A program made the position numbers and the translations under genes. Below the pieces are notes generated by a model. It had not been told where the DNA came from. It searched no databases and was given only the letters and a program-made list of their open reading frames with translations. From an uncultured Rikenellaceae bacterium (GTDB taxonomy: Bacteria; Bacteroidota; Bacteroidia; Bacteroidales; Rikenellaceae): 64,000 nucleotides of DNA. Below, piece by piece: positions 25,011 to 34,903 of this stretch (its first letter is position 1; every line of letters starts with the position of its first letter). Where the stretch lies: positions 186,001 to 250,000 of the forward strand of contig CASEGL010000001.1 of assembly GCA_949287525.1 (NCBI GenBank), in the 5' to 3' direction.

Positions 25011-26138
25011 ATGACCTTTCAGACGGAACATACGGCTCAGGGCAGCCAGGCACGCGCAGGCATGCTCACCACCGATCACGGCCGGATCGAGACGCCCGTC
25101 TTCATGCCGGTAGGCACGGCGGCGAGCGTCAAGGGCATCTTTCACCGCGACCTGAAGGAGGCAGGCGCACGGATCATTCTGGCCAACACCTACCACCTCT
25201 ACCTGCGGCCGGGCATGGAGATCATCGAGGCGGCCGGCGGCGTCCACCGCTTCAGCACGTGGGACCGCCCGATGCTCACCGACAGCGGCGGCTTTCAGGT
25301 CTTCTCGCTGGCCCAGTGCCGCAAGCTCACCGAGGAGGGATGCCGCTTCAGTTCCCACATCGACGGTTCCAAACACCTTTTCACGCCCGAAGGGGTCGTG
25401 GACATCCAGCGGACGATCGGCGCCGACATCATGATGGCCTTCGACGAGTGTCCTCCGGGCGATTCGCCCCGCGACTATGCCGCCAAGTCGCTGCGCCTCA
25501 CCCACCGCTGGCTGGAGCGCTGCTTCGAGCAGTATGCCCGCACGCAGCCCAAATACGGCCACTACCAGGCGCTCTTCCCCATCGTACAGGGCTGCACCTA
25601 CCCCGACCTGCGCAGCGAGTCGGCCCGATTCGTGCAGCAGTTCAACGCCGACGGCTACGCCATCGGCGGACTGGCCGTAGGCGAACCCGCCCCCGTCATG
25701 TACGAGATGATCGAAGTGGTGAACGCCATCCTGCCGCAGGACAAACCCCGCTACCTGATGGGCGTCGGCACCCCCGTGAACATCCTGGAGGCGATCGACC
25801 GCGGGGTGGACATGTTCGACTGCGTGATGCCCACGCGCAACGGCCGCAACGGCATGCTCTTCACCAGCGAAGGCGTCATCAACATCCGCAACCAGAAGTG
25901 GCGCGACGACTTCTCGCCGATCGACCCGATGGGCCACTGCTTCGCCGACACGCTCTACTCCAAGGCCTACCTGCGCCACCTGGCCGTATCGGGCGAGATG
26001 CTGGCCGCCCAGATCGCCTCGCTGCACAACATCGCCTTCTACATGTGGCTGGTGGACGAGGCGCGCCGCCGCATCCTCGACGACACGTTCGCGGAGTGGA
26101 AACGCGAAATGGTTGGAAAATTGATGCGGAGACTGTAA
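25011..26138 (+). CDS. tgt: Queuine/preQ1 tRNA-ribosyltransferase
   Basis: A 375-aa tRNA-guanine transglycosylase, which swaps guanine-34 for preQ1 in tRNAs with GUN anticodons. Active-site blocks TDSGGFQVFSL, FDECPPGDSPRDYAA and GIDMF-like DMFDCVMPTRNGRNG (catalytic Asp) are intact. The usual C-terminal zinc site (DPxCxCxxC plus His) is degenerate: the segment reads SPIDPMGHCFADTLYSKAY, with only one of three cysteines kept, as in other Bacteroidetes Tgt proteins I recall. The start at 25011 is set by the -7 box at 24963; the much longer open frame upstream is a by-product of GC content. lptG-like follows after 26 nt. Confidence 0.93.
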   Translation: MTFQTEHTAQGSQARAGMLTTDHGRIETPVFMPVGTAASVKGIFHRDLKEAGARIILANTYHLYLRPGMEIIEAAGGVHRFSTWDRPMLTDSGGFQVFSLAQCRKLTEEGCRFSSHIDGSKHLFTPEGVVDIQRTIGADIMMAFDECPPGDSPRDYAAKSLRLTHRWLERCFEQYARTQPKYGHYQALFPIVQGCTYPDLRSESARFVQQFNADGYAIGGLAVGEPAPVMYEMIEVVNAILPQDKPRYLMGVGTPVNILEAIDRGVDMFDCVMPTRNGRNGMLFTSEGVINIRNQKWRDDFSPIDPMGHCFADTLYSKAYLRHLAVSGEMLAAQIASLHNIAFYMWLVDEARRRILDDTFAEWKREMVGKLMRRL

Positions 26139-26164
26139 CTTAGTACTTTCAGGCAAGAGAAGAC

Positions 26165-27289
26165 ATGGCTGGCCGACACAACATAAAATTCCCCGGATTC
26201 AAGATCCTCGACCGCTACATCATGCGGAAGTTCCTGGGAACCTACTTCTTCGCCATTGCGCTCATCATCATCATTGTCGTCGTATTCGACGCGGTGGAGA
26301 AGATGGACGACTTCATCACCAACAAGGCCACCCTGCAGGACGTGGCGATGGTCTACTACCTCAATTTCATCCCCTACTTCATCAACCAGTTCAGCGGTCT
26401 GTTCACCTTCATCGCGGTCATTTTCTTCACCTCGAAGATGGCCTACCAGACGGAAATCATCGCCATCCTCTCCAGCGGCGTAAGTTTCCGACGGCTGCTG
26501 TGGCCCTATTTCCTGGGAGCCATGCTCATCACGATCATCTCGCTTTCGCTGAACCTGTGGGTGATTCCCGCCGCCAACGAACGGCGCGTGGAGTTCGAAC
26601 GACAGTACCTCAACAAAAACAAAAACCTCGACCTGAAATACGACCGCCACATCTACCGCCAGATCTATCCCGGCACCTTCGCCTACATACGGGGCTACAA
26701 CGGCCGCTCGGAGAAAGCCACCTACCTCGCCATCGAAGCGTACGAAGGCAGCCGCATGGTCGCCTCGCTCGAAGCGTCGGACGTTACGTTCATCCCCGAG
26801 ACGAAACACTGGACGGCCGACCGGTACATGACCCGACGGTTCGACGAAAACAACATCGAACACCTCGAAAAACACGAAAAGCTGGATACGATGATCAACC
26901 TCGACGTCCTCGAACTGGGCAAGCTGGAGGACATCATCCAAACCATGGGATTCGGCCAGCTCAACCAGTTCATCAGCGACCAAAAGGCCAAAGGCTCCGA
27001 TATGGTCTCGATGTTCGAGGTGGAACGCCAGAACCGTTTCGCCTACCCGATGGCCACCTTCGTGCTGACGGTCATCGGCCTGGCTCTCTCCTCGCGCAAG
27101 GTGCGCGGCGGCACGGGCCTGCACATCGGCGTCGGCATCGCGCTCTGCTTCTCCTATATCCTGATCTGCAAATTCGCGGCCGAATTCGCCAAGAGCAGCA
27201 CCTTCTTCTCCCCGATCCTGCTGGTGTGGATGCCGAACATCATCTACGCCTTCGTAGCGGTCTATCTCTACAAGAAAGCCCCCAAGTAA
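26165..27289 (+). CDS. LptF/LptG-family permease (lipopolysaccharide export)
   Basis: A 374-aa inner-membrane protein of the YjgP/YjgQ family, part of the LptB2FG transporter that pulls lipopolysaccharide from the inner membrane. Three hydrophobic segments occur in the first 130 residues (YFFAIALIIIIVVVFDAV, FTFIAVIFFTSKMAY, YFLGAMLITIISLSLNL). Then comes a ~150-residue periplasmic beta-jellyroll region, and three more segments at the C-terminus. It follows tgt by 26 nt and is probably co-transcribed with it. Whether it is LptF or LptG cannot be decided here. Confidence 0.88.
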   Translation: MAGRHNIKFPGFKILDRYIMRKFLGTYFFAIALIIIIVVVFDAVEKMDDFITNKATLQDVAMVYYLNFIPYFINQFSGLFTFIAVIFFTSKMAYQTEIIAILSSGVSFRRLLWPYFLGAMLITIISLSLNLWVIPAANERRVEFERQYLNKNKNLDLKYDRHIYRQIYPGTFAYIRGYNGRSEKATYLAIEAYEGSRMVASLEASDVTFIPETKHWTADRYMTRRFDENNIEHLEKHEKLDTMINLDVLELGKLEDIIQTMGFGQLNQFISDQKAKGSDMVSMFEVERQNRFAYPMATFVLTVIGLALSSRKVRGGTGLHIGVGIALCFSYILICKFAAEFAKSSTFFSPILLVWMPNIIYAFVAVYLYKKAPK

Positions 27290-27440
27290 CGGCGGCCACA
27301 TCGGGCGGCAGGGCGCGCTACTGCAAAATTTTGTCCGATCAGAGAAGAACCACACGCAAAAATCATTACATTTGTGAACTTTAGTGATTGTAAGTCACTT
27401 GAGGAAAGACCATTAATATTATTCTAAACAAACCATAGCT

Positions 27441-28874
27441 ATGGATATTACGACAGCCCAGCTTTCGGGCAAAACCCGTGAGGAACACGACCTGATTGGT
27501 TACATGCAGGTTCCTGAAGAGTATTACTTCGGTGTTCAGACCATGCGCGCGATCGACAACTTCCACATCAGCCGCGTGAAACTGTGCTTCTTCCCGGAGT
27601 TCATCAAAGCGCTGGCCGACGTCAAGGAGGCCGCCGCACTGGCTAACCGCGACCTCGGCCTGCTCGATCCGACCATCGCCGACGCCATCGTCAAAGCCTG
27701 CCACATGGTACGTGAAGGCAAGTTCGACGACCAGTTCGTAGTGGACATGGTACAGGGCGGTGCCGGTACCTCCACCAACATGAACGCCAACGAGGTAATC
27801 GCCAACATCGCTCTGGAGCTGATGGGTCACAAGAAGGGCGAGTACAAATACTGCCACCCGAACAACCACGTGAACCTCTCCCAGTCCACGAACGACGCCT
27901 ATCCCACCGCTGCCCGCATCGCACTGGCCCGCAGCATCCGCAAGATGGAGGAGTCGCTCAACCTGCTGATCGACGCATTCCGCGCCAAAGGCGCCGAGTT
28001 TGCCGACGTCATCAAGATGGGCCGCACCCAGCTGCAGGACGCCGTGCCGATGACCCTCGGCCAGGAGTTCGAGGCTTACGCCGCCAACCTCTCCGAGGAG
28101 AACCAGCGTCTGCAGGAGAACTACAAACTCTTCTATGAGATGAACATGGGCGCTACGGCAATCGGTACGGGTATCAACGCCGACCCGGACTATCCGGCCA
28201 TCTGCGAGAAACACCTCCGCGAGGTTACCGGTCTGCCGATGGTGGTAGCCACCAACATGATCGAGGCAACGAACGATACGGGTGCCTACGTGATGAACTC
28301 GTCCGCACTGAAACGTCTGGCCATCAAGCTGTCGAAGATCTGCAACGACCTTCGTCTGCTCTCGTCGGGTCCCCGCTGCGGTCTGAGCGAGATCAACCTG
28401 CCGCCCCGTCAGCCCGGTTCGTCGATTATGCCCGGCAAGGTGAACCCCGTTATTCCTGAGGTTGTAAACCAGGTTGCCTTCCGCGTAATCGGCAACGACA
28501 CGACCGTCACGATCGCTGCCGAAGCTGGCCAGCTCGAACTGAACGTTATGGAGCCGATCATCATGCACTGCATGTTCGAAAGCATCGAGATGCTGAGCAA
28601 CGCCATGAACACGCTGCGCGAGAAGTGTGTAGCAGGCATTACCGCCAACCGCGACATCTGCCGCAACATGGTATACAACAGCATCGGTCTGGTAACGGCT
28701 CTCAACCCCTACCTCGGCTACGAAACCTCGACGATGCTCGCCAAAGAGGCGCTCACGAGCGGCCGCGGCGTGTACGACCTGGTTCTCGAACACAAACTGA
28801 TGAGCAAAGAGGAACTCGACACCATCCTCCGTCCGGAGAACATGGTGAAACCGAGAAAATTCCTCCGCAAATAG
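27441..28874 (+). CDS. aspA: Aspartate ammonia-lyase
   Basis: A 477-aa fumarase/aspartase superfamily enzyme converting aspartate to fumarate and ammonia. GAGTSTNMNANEV (108-120), HVNLSQSTND (143-152) and the SS-loop GSSIMPGKVNP (326-336) with the catalytic serine are all present. Aspartase rather than fumarase is favoured by NMNANEVIAN and overall length. A TACATTTG box at 27367-27374 gives a leader of about 60 nt. Codon choice is strongly biased, suggesting high expression. Fumarate made here can feed fumarate reduction to succinate, in line with pckA and mutAB in this window. Confidence 0.94.
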   Translation: MDITTAQLSGKTREEHDLIGYMQVPEEYYFGVQTMRAIDNFHISRVKLCFFPEFIKALADVKEAAALANRDLGLLDPTIADAIVKACHMVREGKFDDQFVVDMVQGGAGTSTNMNANEVIANIALELMGHKKGEYKYCHPNNHVNLSQSTNDAYPTAARIALARSIRKMEESLNLLIDAFRAKGAEFADVIKMGRTQLQDAVPMTLGQEFEAYAANLSEENQRLQENYKLFYEMNMGATAIGTGINADPDYPAICEKHLREVTGLPMVVATNMIEATNDTGAYVMNSSALKRLAIKLSKICNDLRLLSSGPRCGLSEINLPPRQPGSSIMPGKVNPVIPEVVNQVAFRVIGNDTTVTIAAEAGQLELNVMEPIIMHCMFESIEMLSNAMNTLREKCVAGITANRDICRNMVYNSIGLVTALNPYLGYETSTMLAKEALTSGRGVYDLVLEHKLMSKEELDTILRPENMVKPRKFLRK

Positions 28875-28898
28875 TCTGTCGGTCACAACCGACCAAAA

Positions 28899-28936
28899 GA
28901 AAGAGCTGCACGGAAACCGTGCAGCTCTTTCTTTTT
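28899..28936 (+). terminator. Terminator of aspA
   Basis: Perfect stem AAAGAGCTGCACGG / CCGTGCAGCTCTTT with an AAA loop, followed by CTTTTTCTG, 25 nt after the aspA stop. Confidence 0.9.
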
Positions 28937-29006
28937 CTGCCTGCGCGGCATTCGCCGCGGCGACGTATCGCCATTTGCCTGCTGCGGCAGGCGCCGATAT
29001 GCACTC

Positions 29007-29103
29007 TCGCCCTGCCCTGCCCTGCCCTGCCTATCCCGTCCCGTCCTGTCCCATCCTGTCCCGTTCTGCCCCATTCTATCCCATTCTATCCCGCCCCCTC
29101 TCT
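29007..29103. repeat. Degenerate pentanucleotide array (CCCTG/CCCGT/CCTGT/TCTAT units)
   Basis: About 18 units of 5 nt: first identical CCCTG copies, then variants such as CCCGT, CCTGT, CCCAT and TCTAT. One strand is almost purely pyrimidine-rich for about 95 nt apart from one G or A per unit. It lies between two convergent terminators. Confidence 0.8.
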
Positions 29104-29152
29104 ACCACCGCAGCCCCGGCGTTGCCCCACGCAGCGGCATGGCACAAAAACA

Positions 29153-29185
29153 GAGCGGGACGATTCCGATGGAATCGTCCCGCTC
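29153..29185 (-). terminator. Terminator of pckA
   Basis: Perfect 15-bp stem GAGCGGGACGATTCC / GGAATCGTCCCGCTC with a 3-nt loop. Reading the minus strand, TGTTTTTG follows. It lies 28 nt past the pckA stop. Confidence 0.88.
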
Positions 29186-29212
29186 CGAACAACGTATTTA
29201 AATCTTTTGGGC

Positions 29213-30829
<1,617 letters not shown>

Positions 30830-30877
30830 GATCTTTTCTGTTTATTGAGTTTACCTTAAAACACGTTTCCGTATCGA

Positions 30878-30924
30878 CGGCCTCCTTCCGGCATCGGTTC
30901 CGAATCGGATTCCGGATGCGGCCG
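30878..30924 (-). promoter_or_regulatory. Structured segment in the pckA leader
   Basis: Nested complementary pairs (outer CGGCC/GGCCG, inner GCATC/GATGC, central CCGAATCGG) can fold into a long hairpin between the predicted start of transcription and the pckA ATG. Function unknown. Confidence 0.4.
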
Positions 30925-30952
30925 AAAGAGAGAATCGGTCGCTGGTCGTCTA

Positions 30953-30970
30953 TTGTTAGCCTGCTAACAA
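30953..30970. promoter_or_regulatory. 18-bp palindrome at the pckA transcription start (candidate operator)
   Basis: TTGTTAGC-CT-GCTAACAA is a perfect 8+2+8 inverted repeat. It begins 5 nt downstream of the pckA -7 box on the minus strand, so it covers the expected transcription start, the usual place for a repressor site. Confidence 0.6.
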
Positions 30971-30975
30971 CGCCG

Positions 30976-30983
30976 CAAAGATA
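30976..30983 (-). promoter_or_regulatory. -7 box of pckA
   Basis: TATCTTTG on the minus strand, about 147 nt before the ATG. No TTTG is seen at the -33 distance, which would suit an activated or regulated promoter. Confidence 0.6.
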
Positions 30984-31232
30984 TAATTAAATTCCGGTTT
31001 TGTATCGCGTTCGGCAACCGTTTTTTTCTTTGCGCCGCCGCAGGCGAGGCGTATCGTCTGCACGACCGCTGTAAAAACGGGGAAACCCACCGGCTTAGTA
31101 TCGCCCGCCGGAATAAAACCGCAACCATACATACAGCAAGCGCCGCAACAAACAGAAATTACGGTTCGCGACGTTTTTTTGCTAATTTCGCACGCTTTTT
31201 GCTACATTCCTTTGCAACAACACGGTTCCGTC

Positions 31233-32363
31233 ATGTCCTCGCTCTATATTCATATTCCCTTCTGCAAGACCCGCTGCAACTACTGCGATTTCTACAAACA
31301 GACGCAGCTGATCGACCCGTCGCTCTACTTCAATGCGCTGGAACGCGAGATGGAATACCGGCGCTACTTCTTCGGCTCGGATCCCCTGCGCACGGTCTAC
31401 TTCGGCGGAGGAACCCCCTCGGTCTATCCGCCCTCCTTCCTGCAGAGCGTGCTGGACAAGGCCGCCACGCTCTGGCCGCTCGATGCCGTTACGGAGATCA
31501 CCACGGAAGCCAATCCCGATGACGTGAACGAAGCGGCCATACGCGACCTGAAGGCCACCGGCATCAACCGGATCAGTTTCGGCATCCAGTCCTTCATCGA
31601 CCGCGACCTGCGCTTCATGGGGCGCCGCCACACGGCGCAGCAGGCCATCGACGCCGTGCGCCGCGTACAGGATGCCGGCATCGCCAACGTGTCGATCGAC
31701 CTCATCTTCGGCATTCCGGGCATGACGCTGCGGGAATGGGAGCAGAACGTACTGCGGGCGCTGCTGCTGAACGTGCAGCACATTTCGGTCTACTGCCTGA
31801 CCATTGCCGAAGGGACGGTCTTCGGACGCATGGCCGCCGAAGGACGGCTGACGCCCGCCACGGACGAAGAGTGCGAACAGCAATACCTGCTCTGCCACCA
31901 GATCCTCACCGACGGCGGCTTCGAGCATTACGAAATCTCCAACTACGCCCTGCCCGACCGCCGCTCGCGCCACAACAGCGCCTACTGGGACGGCACCCCC
32001 TATCTGGGGCTGGGGCCCTCGGCCCACTCCTACGACGGCAACCGCCGCATCTTCGCCGCCAGCGACCTGAAGGCATACCTCGCCGGAGCCGGCACGGATT
32101 CGATCTACAGCATCGAGACCCTTTCGCCCCGCGACCGATACAACGAGTACATCATGACGGGGCTGCGCACCAGCGACGGCATCCGGCGGGACATCATCGC
32201 CGACCGCTTCGGCTTCAAGGCGCTGCTCTACTTTGAATATGCGGCTGAGAAATTCCTGCAGACCGGCTCCCTGGTGCGCGAGGAGAACATCTACCGGATA
32301 CCGCCCGAAAAGTATATGGTCTCCAACGACATCATCAGCGAACTCTTCTATATCGAGGAGTAA
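31233..32363 (+). CDS. hemW: Radical SAM heme chaperone / coproporphyrinogen dehydrogenase-like protein
   Basis: A 376-aa radical SAM protein of the HemW family. The Fe-S motif CKTRCNYC gives Cys11, Cys15 and Cys18; GGGTPS and the SAM-binding segments ITTEANPDD and ISFGIQSF follow. The C-terminal HemN-like domain (from about 270) is present. The N-terminal extra cysteine motif of true HemN is lacking, so HemW (heme delivery) is preferred over oxygen-independent coproporphyrinogen oxidase. The ATG at 31233 is chosen because MSSLYIHIPFC is the usual family start. It is convergent with the alpha/beta hydrolase gene. Confidence 0.9.
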   Translation: MSSLYIHIPFCKTRCNYCDFYKQTQLIDPSLYFNALEREMEYRRYFFGSDPLRTVYFGGGTPSVYPPSFLQSVLDKAATLWPLDAVTEITTEANPDDVNEAAIRDLKATGINRISFGIQSFIDRDLRFMGRRHTAQQAIDAVRRVQDAGIANVSIDLIFGIPGMTLREWEQNVLRALLLNVQHISVYCLTIAEGTVFGRMAAEGRLTPATDEECEQQYLLCHQILTDGGFEHYEISNYALPDRRSRHNSAYWDGTPYLGLGPSAHSYDGNRRIFAASDLKAYLAGAGTDSIYSIETLSPRDRYNEYIMTGLRTSDGIRRDIIADRFGFKALLYFEYAAEKFLQTGSLVREENIYRIPPEKYMVSNDIISELFYIEE

Positions 32364-32381
32364 CACCGCTGGACATACGCA

Positions 32382-32416
32382 GACAGGCCTCCTGCCCCGT
32401 TGGGAAGAGGCCTGTC
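32382..32416. terminator. Hairpin between hemW and the alpha/beta hydrolase gene
   Basis: GACAGGCCTC (32382-32391) pairs with GAGGCCTGTC (32407-32416), 15-nt loop. It lies between two convergent genes; no long T-run. Confidence 0.55.
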
Positions 32417-32436
32417 CCGTTATCATGCCACGCAGG

Positions 32437-33816
32437 CTATTCGGCAGCCGGCACGGCCACGATCCATTCGGCGATGGCCGTCATCACTTCGGGAGCCATG
32501 GTCTCCTCAATCTCGCCATACTCGGCAGGAAGACCCGTTTCGCAATGCTGGAAAAGATGGTTCAACCCCTCGAAAACCTCGATGGTCAGCGGCACCGAAG
32601 CCGGAACGCTCCGGCGGAGCGGCTCGACCACGACCGACGGCGGCACCTGCAGGTCGCGGTTGCCCACCACGGCCAGCACGGGACAGGCGATCTTCGGCAG
32701 GTAGTCGTCCGGATCGTAATCCGCCAGCGACCGCATCTCCGGCGAGATGCATTGGAACAGCCCCGCCCGTATCTGGTCGAGCGACTGCGGATCGTCGCGG
32801 AAATCGGGCGGCAGCAGGGTCTGTGCCAGCGAATCGGCATGCGCCTCGATGAACTCCGGCTCATAGCGGCAGCACAGATCCAGGATGGCTTCGCTCACCC
32901 GATCGTTCTGGCGCAGCACCTCCTCCGGCGCTCCCATCGCCTCGCCGATCAGGTGGCGCTGGGCTGCCAGAAACGCACGTCCGGATACGGCCGGTCCGGC
33001 CATCGCCACCACGAAATCGGCATCGCCGCACGCACCGGCCAGCATGTAGGCGATCATCGCCCCTTCACTGTGGCCGACAATGCCCACGCGCTGCGGATCG
33101 ACATCCGGCTGCCGGCACAGCCAGGCCATGGCCGCCGCGGCATCGTCCGCAAAGTCGTGCAACGACGCCTCGCCGTACACCCCTTCCGACGCGCCCACGC
33201 CGCGGTCGTCATACCGCAGCACGGCAATGCCCGCCCGGGTCAGCCGGTCGGCCAGCACAAGGAACGGCCGGTGTCCGAGCAGTTCCTCGTCGCGGTTCTG
33301 CGGCCCCGATCCCGACACCAGCACCACAGCCGGGAAAGGTCCCGCGCCCTGCGGCAGGGTGAACGTACCGGCCAGCGTGATCCCCGCCCCGTCGTTCGCA
33401 AACGTCACCTCCCCGGATCGGTAGGGACAGGGCGGCACCGGTTCCTGCGGCCGGCGGCGTTCGATCGCTCCGCGCATAAAGGCCAGCGGCACGTTCAGCC
33501 CGTTCTGCCGGAAGGTGCCGGCCAGCGTATCGCCCCGCAGTTCGCCCTCGAACGCGAGCCGCATGGCATCATCTTCGATGGCAAAGCGGCGGCCGTCGAA
33601 CGTCGTGCGGGCAACGGGAATATCTTTCGCCCCCTGATCGGGACTGTCCATGCGGGTGACGTACCGCCCGTCCGCCTCCTGCGACACGTGCAGCACCAGC
33701 GCCAGTTTCATCGCACCCAGATCGAGACTGCCCTGCCAGTCGCCCGCAATCCCCTGTGCGCCGGCCAGCAGCGGGACACCCCATGCCGCCAGCAGCAACA
33801 GATACAATCTTTTCAT
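32437..33816 (-). CDS. Secreted alpha/beta hydrolase (esterase/peptidase-like)
   Basis: A 459-aa protein with a signal peptide (MKRLYLLLLAAWGVPLLAGAQ). Residues about 22-140 form a small beta-rich N-terminal domain (GDWQGSLDLGAMKLALVLHVSQ). The hydrolase domain has the oxyanion/strand motif VLVSGSGPQNRDE, YDDRGVGAS and the nucleophile elbow GHSEG, with an acidic residue in VVGNRDLQVP and the histidine in EGLNHLFQ. This layout is common in Bacteroidetes exported hydrolases of unknown substrate. The ATG at 33816 is chosen for the signal peptide; the longer frame upstream overlaps the divergent patatin gene. Confidence 0.85.
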   Translation of the reverse strand: MKRLYLLLLAAWGVPLLAGAQGIAGDWQGSLDLGAMKLALVLHVSQEADGRYVTRMDSPDQGAKDIPVARTTFDGRRFAIEDDAMRLAFEGELRGDTLAGTFRQNGLNVPLAFMRGAIERRRPQEPVPPCPYRSGEVTFANDGAGITLAGTFTLPQGAGPFPAVVLVSGSGPQNRDEELLGHRPFLVLADRLTRAGIAVLRYDDRGVGASEGVYGEASLHDFADDAAAAMAWLCRQPDVDPQRVGIVGHSEGAMIAYMLAGACGDADFVVAMAGPAVSGRAFLAAQRHLIGEAMGAPEEVLRQNDRVSEAILDLCCRYEPEFIEAHADSLAQTLLPPDFRDDPQSLDQIRAGLFQCISPEMRSLADYDPDDYLPKIACPVLAVVGNRDLQVPPSVVVEPLRRSVPASVPLTIEVFEGLNHLFQHCETGLPAEYGEIEETMAPEVMTAIAEWIVAVPAAE

Positions 33817-33993
33817 ACCCTGAGTTATTTTCGGCGGCCAGCTCCGGCTGCCCGTCTGATTCGCGACAGTGAAAATACATCTTCCACGCGACAATCGCAA
33901 CAATATATTTCTACGGACAAAGAACGGCGATTGACGGGAAAAACGTACCTTTAACACGGACGTCCGACCAGCCGTCCGCATACATACGACTTT

Positions 33994-34812
33994 ATGGAAG
34001 AAACACACTACAAGACCGGCTTTGCCCTCAGCGGCGGCTTCATCAAAGGCTATGCCCACCTGGGCGCCCTGGAAGCCCTTTTCGAGCGCGGCATCCGCCC
34101 CGACATCATCGCCGGCGTGAGCATCGGCTCCGTCGCCGGCGTCTTTCTGGCCGACGGACGTTCACCGCGCGATCTGCTCGAACTCTTCCTGAGCAAAGAG
34201 TTCGGCACCTTCACGAGCCTCACCTGGGAGCGGGGCGGGCTGATGGATCTGGACAACTTCTACGATTTCCTCAACGAGAACCTCTCCGTGCGACGCATCG
34301 AACAGTTGTCCCTGCCGCTCGTCGTCACGGCCACCAACCTCGACACGGGACGGAGCGTCCACTTCAGCGAAGGCGAAATCGCTCCGCGCATCGCCGCCTC
34401 ATGCTGCATGCCGGGTCTCTTCGCCCCCATCAAAATCGACGGCGATCACTACGTGGACGGCGGCGTACTGCAGAACCTGCCCGTATCGGTGCTGCGCTGC
34501 CGGTGCGACAAGGTGGTGGCCGTCAATCTCAGCCGGATCGTACCGACACGCGACTACCGCCACAACATGCTCGGCATCCTGATGCGCACCTACCACCTGA
34601 TATCGCACAGCAACATCCTGAACGACCGCCGTGCCGCCGACATGCTGATCGAGCCGGACGGGCTGGCCATCTACGGCAACACGCAGCTCGACCGGGGACG
34701 GGAGATCTTCGAGCGGGGCTACGAAGCCACCTGCAAAGTGATCAACCAGGTGGGCGACATCGTCTTTCCGCCCGACCGGCTCTCCCTGATACCCGACCAG
34801 CCGCAGGAATAG
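33994..34812 (+). CDS. Patatin-like phospholipase (RssA-like)
   Basis: A 272-aa cytosolic patatin-family acyl hydrolase. The catalytic dyad is Ser43 in GVSIG (41-45) and Asp155 in VDGG. The glycine-rich oxyanion loop reads LSGGFIKGYAHLG, with lysine where most members have arginine. No signal peptide or membrane segment is present. TACCTTTA at 33946-33953 is a possible -7 box 40 nt upstream. It faces the acyl-CoA dehydrogenase operon, with a terminator between. Lipid substrate unknown. Confidence 0.88.
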   Translation: MEETHYKTGFALSGGFIKGYAHLGALEALFERGIRPDIIAGVSIGSVAGVFLADGRSPRDLLELFLSKEFGTFTSLTWERGGLMDLDNFYDFLNENLSVRRIEQLSLPLVVTATNLDTGRSVHFSEGEIAPRIAASCCMPGLFAPIKIDGDHYVDGGVLQNLPVSVLRCRCDKVVAVNLSRIVPTRDYRHNMLGILMRTYHLISHSNILNDRRAADMLIEPDGLAIYGNTQLDRGREIFERGYEATCKVINQVGDIVFPPDRLSLIPDQPQE

Positions 34813-34841
34813 CCCCGCCGCAGGAATAGCCCAAAAACAGC

Positions 34842-34876
34842 AGCGGCGCACCCTCCGCAAAGGAAGGTGCGCCGCT
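34842..34876. terminator. Terminator between the patatin and acyl-CoA dehydrogenase genes
   Basis: Perfect 11-bp stem AGCGGCGCACC / GGTGCGCCGCT. On the minus strand TGCTGTTTTTGGG follows, so it suits the end of the etf/acyl-CoA dehydrogenase operon best. Confidence 0.8.
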
Positions 34877-34903
34877 TCATTCATGCGACCTGCGCTCGGC
34901 GCC

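Larger units (their letters stand above)
28875..29212. other. Convergent intergenic region between aspA and pckA (338 nt)
   Basis: No gene seen. It holds the aspA terminator, a degenerate pentanucleotide array (29007-29103) and the pckA terminator. The C-rich array is unlike anything else in the window. Confidence 0.7.
30830..31232. other. Divergent intergenic region between pckA and hemW (403 nt)
   Basis: No gene seen. The left half is the presumed pckA leader with a hairpin (30878-30924), palindrome (30953-30970) and -7 box (30976-30983). The right half is of mixed composition with T-runs and no clear promoter for hemW; the nearest candidate is TTCCTTTG at 31206-31213. Confidence 0.6.

Noticed and set aside
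29007..29103. CRISPR-like array
   Set aside because: Units are only 5 nt, without spacers or cas genes; it is a short tandem repeat tract.
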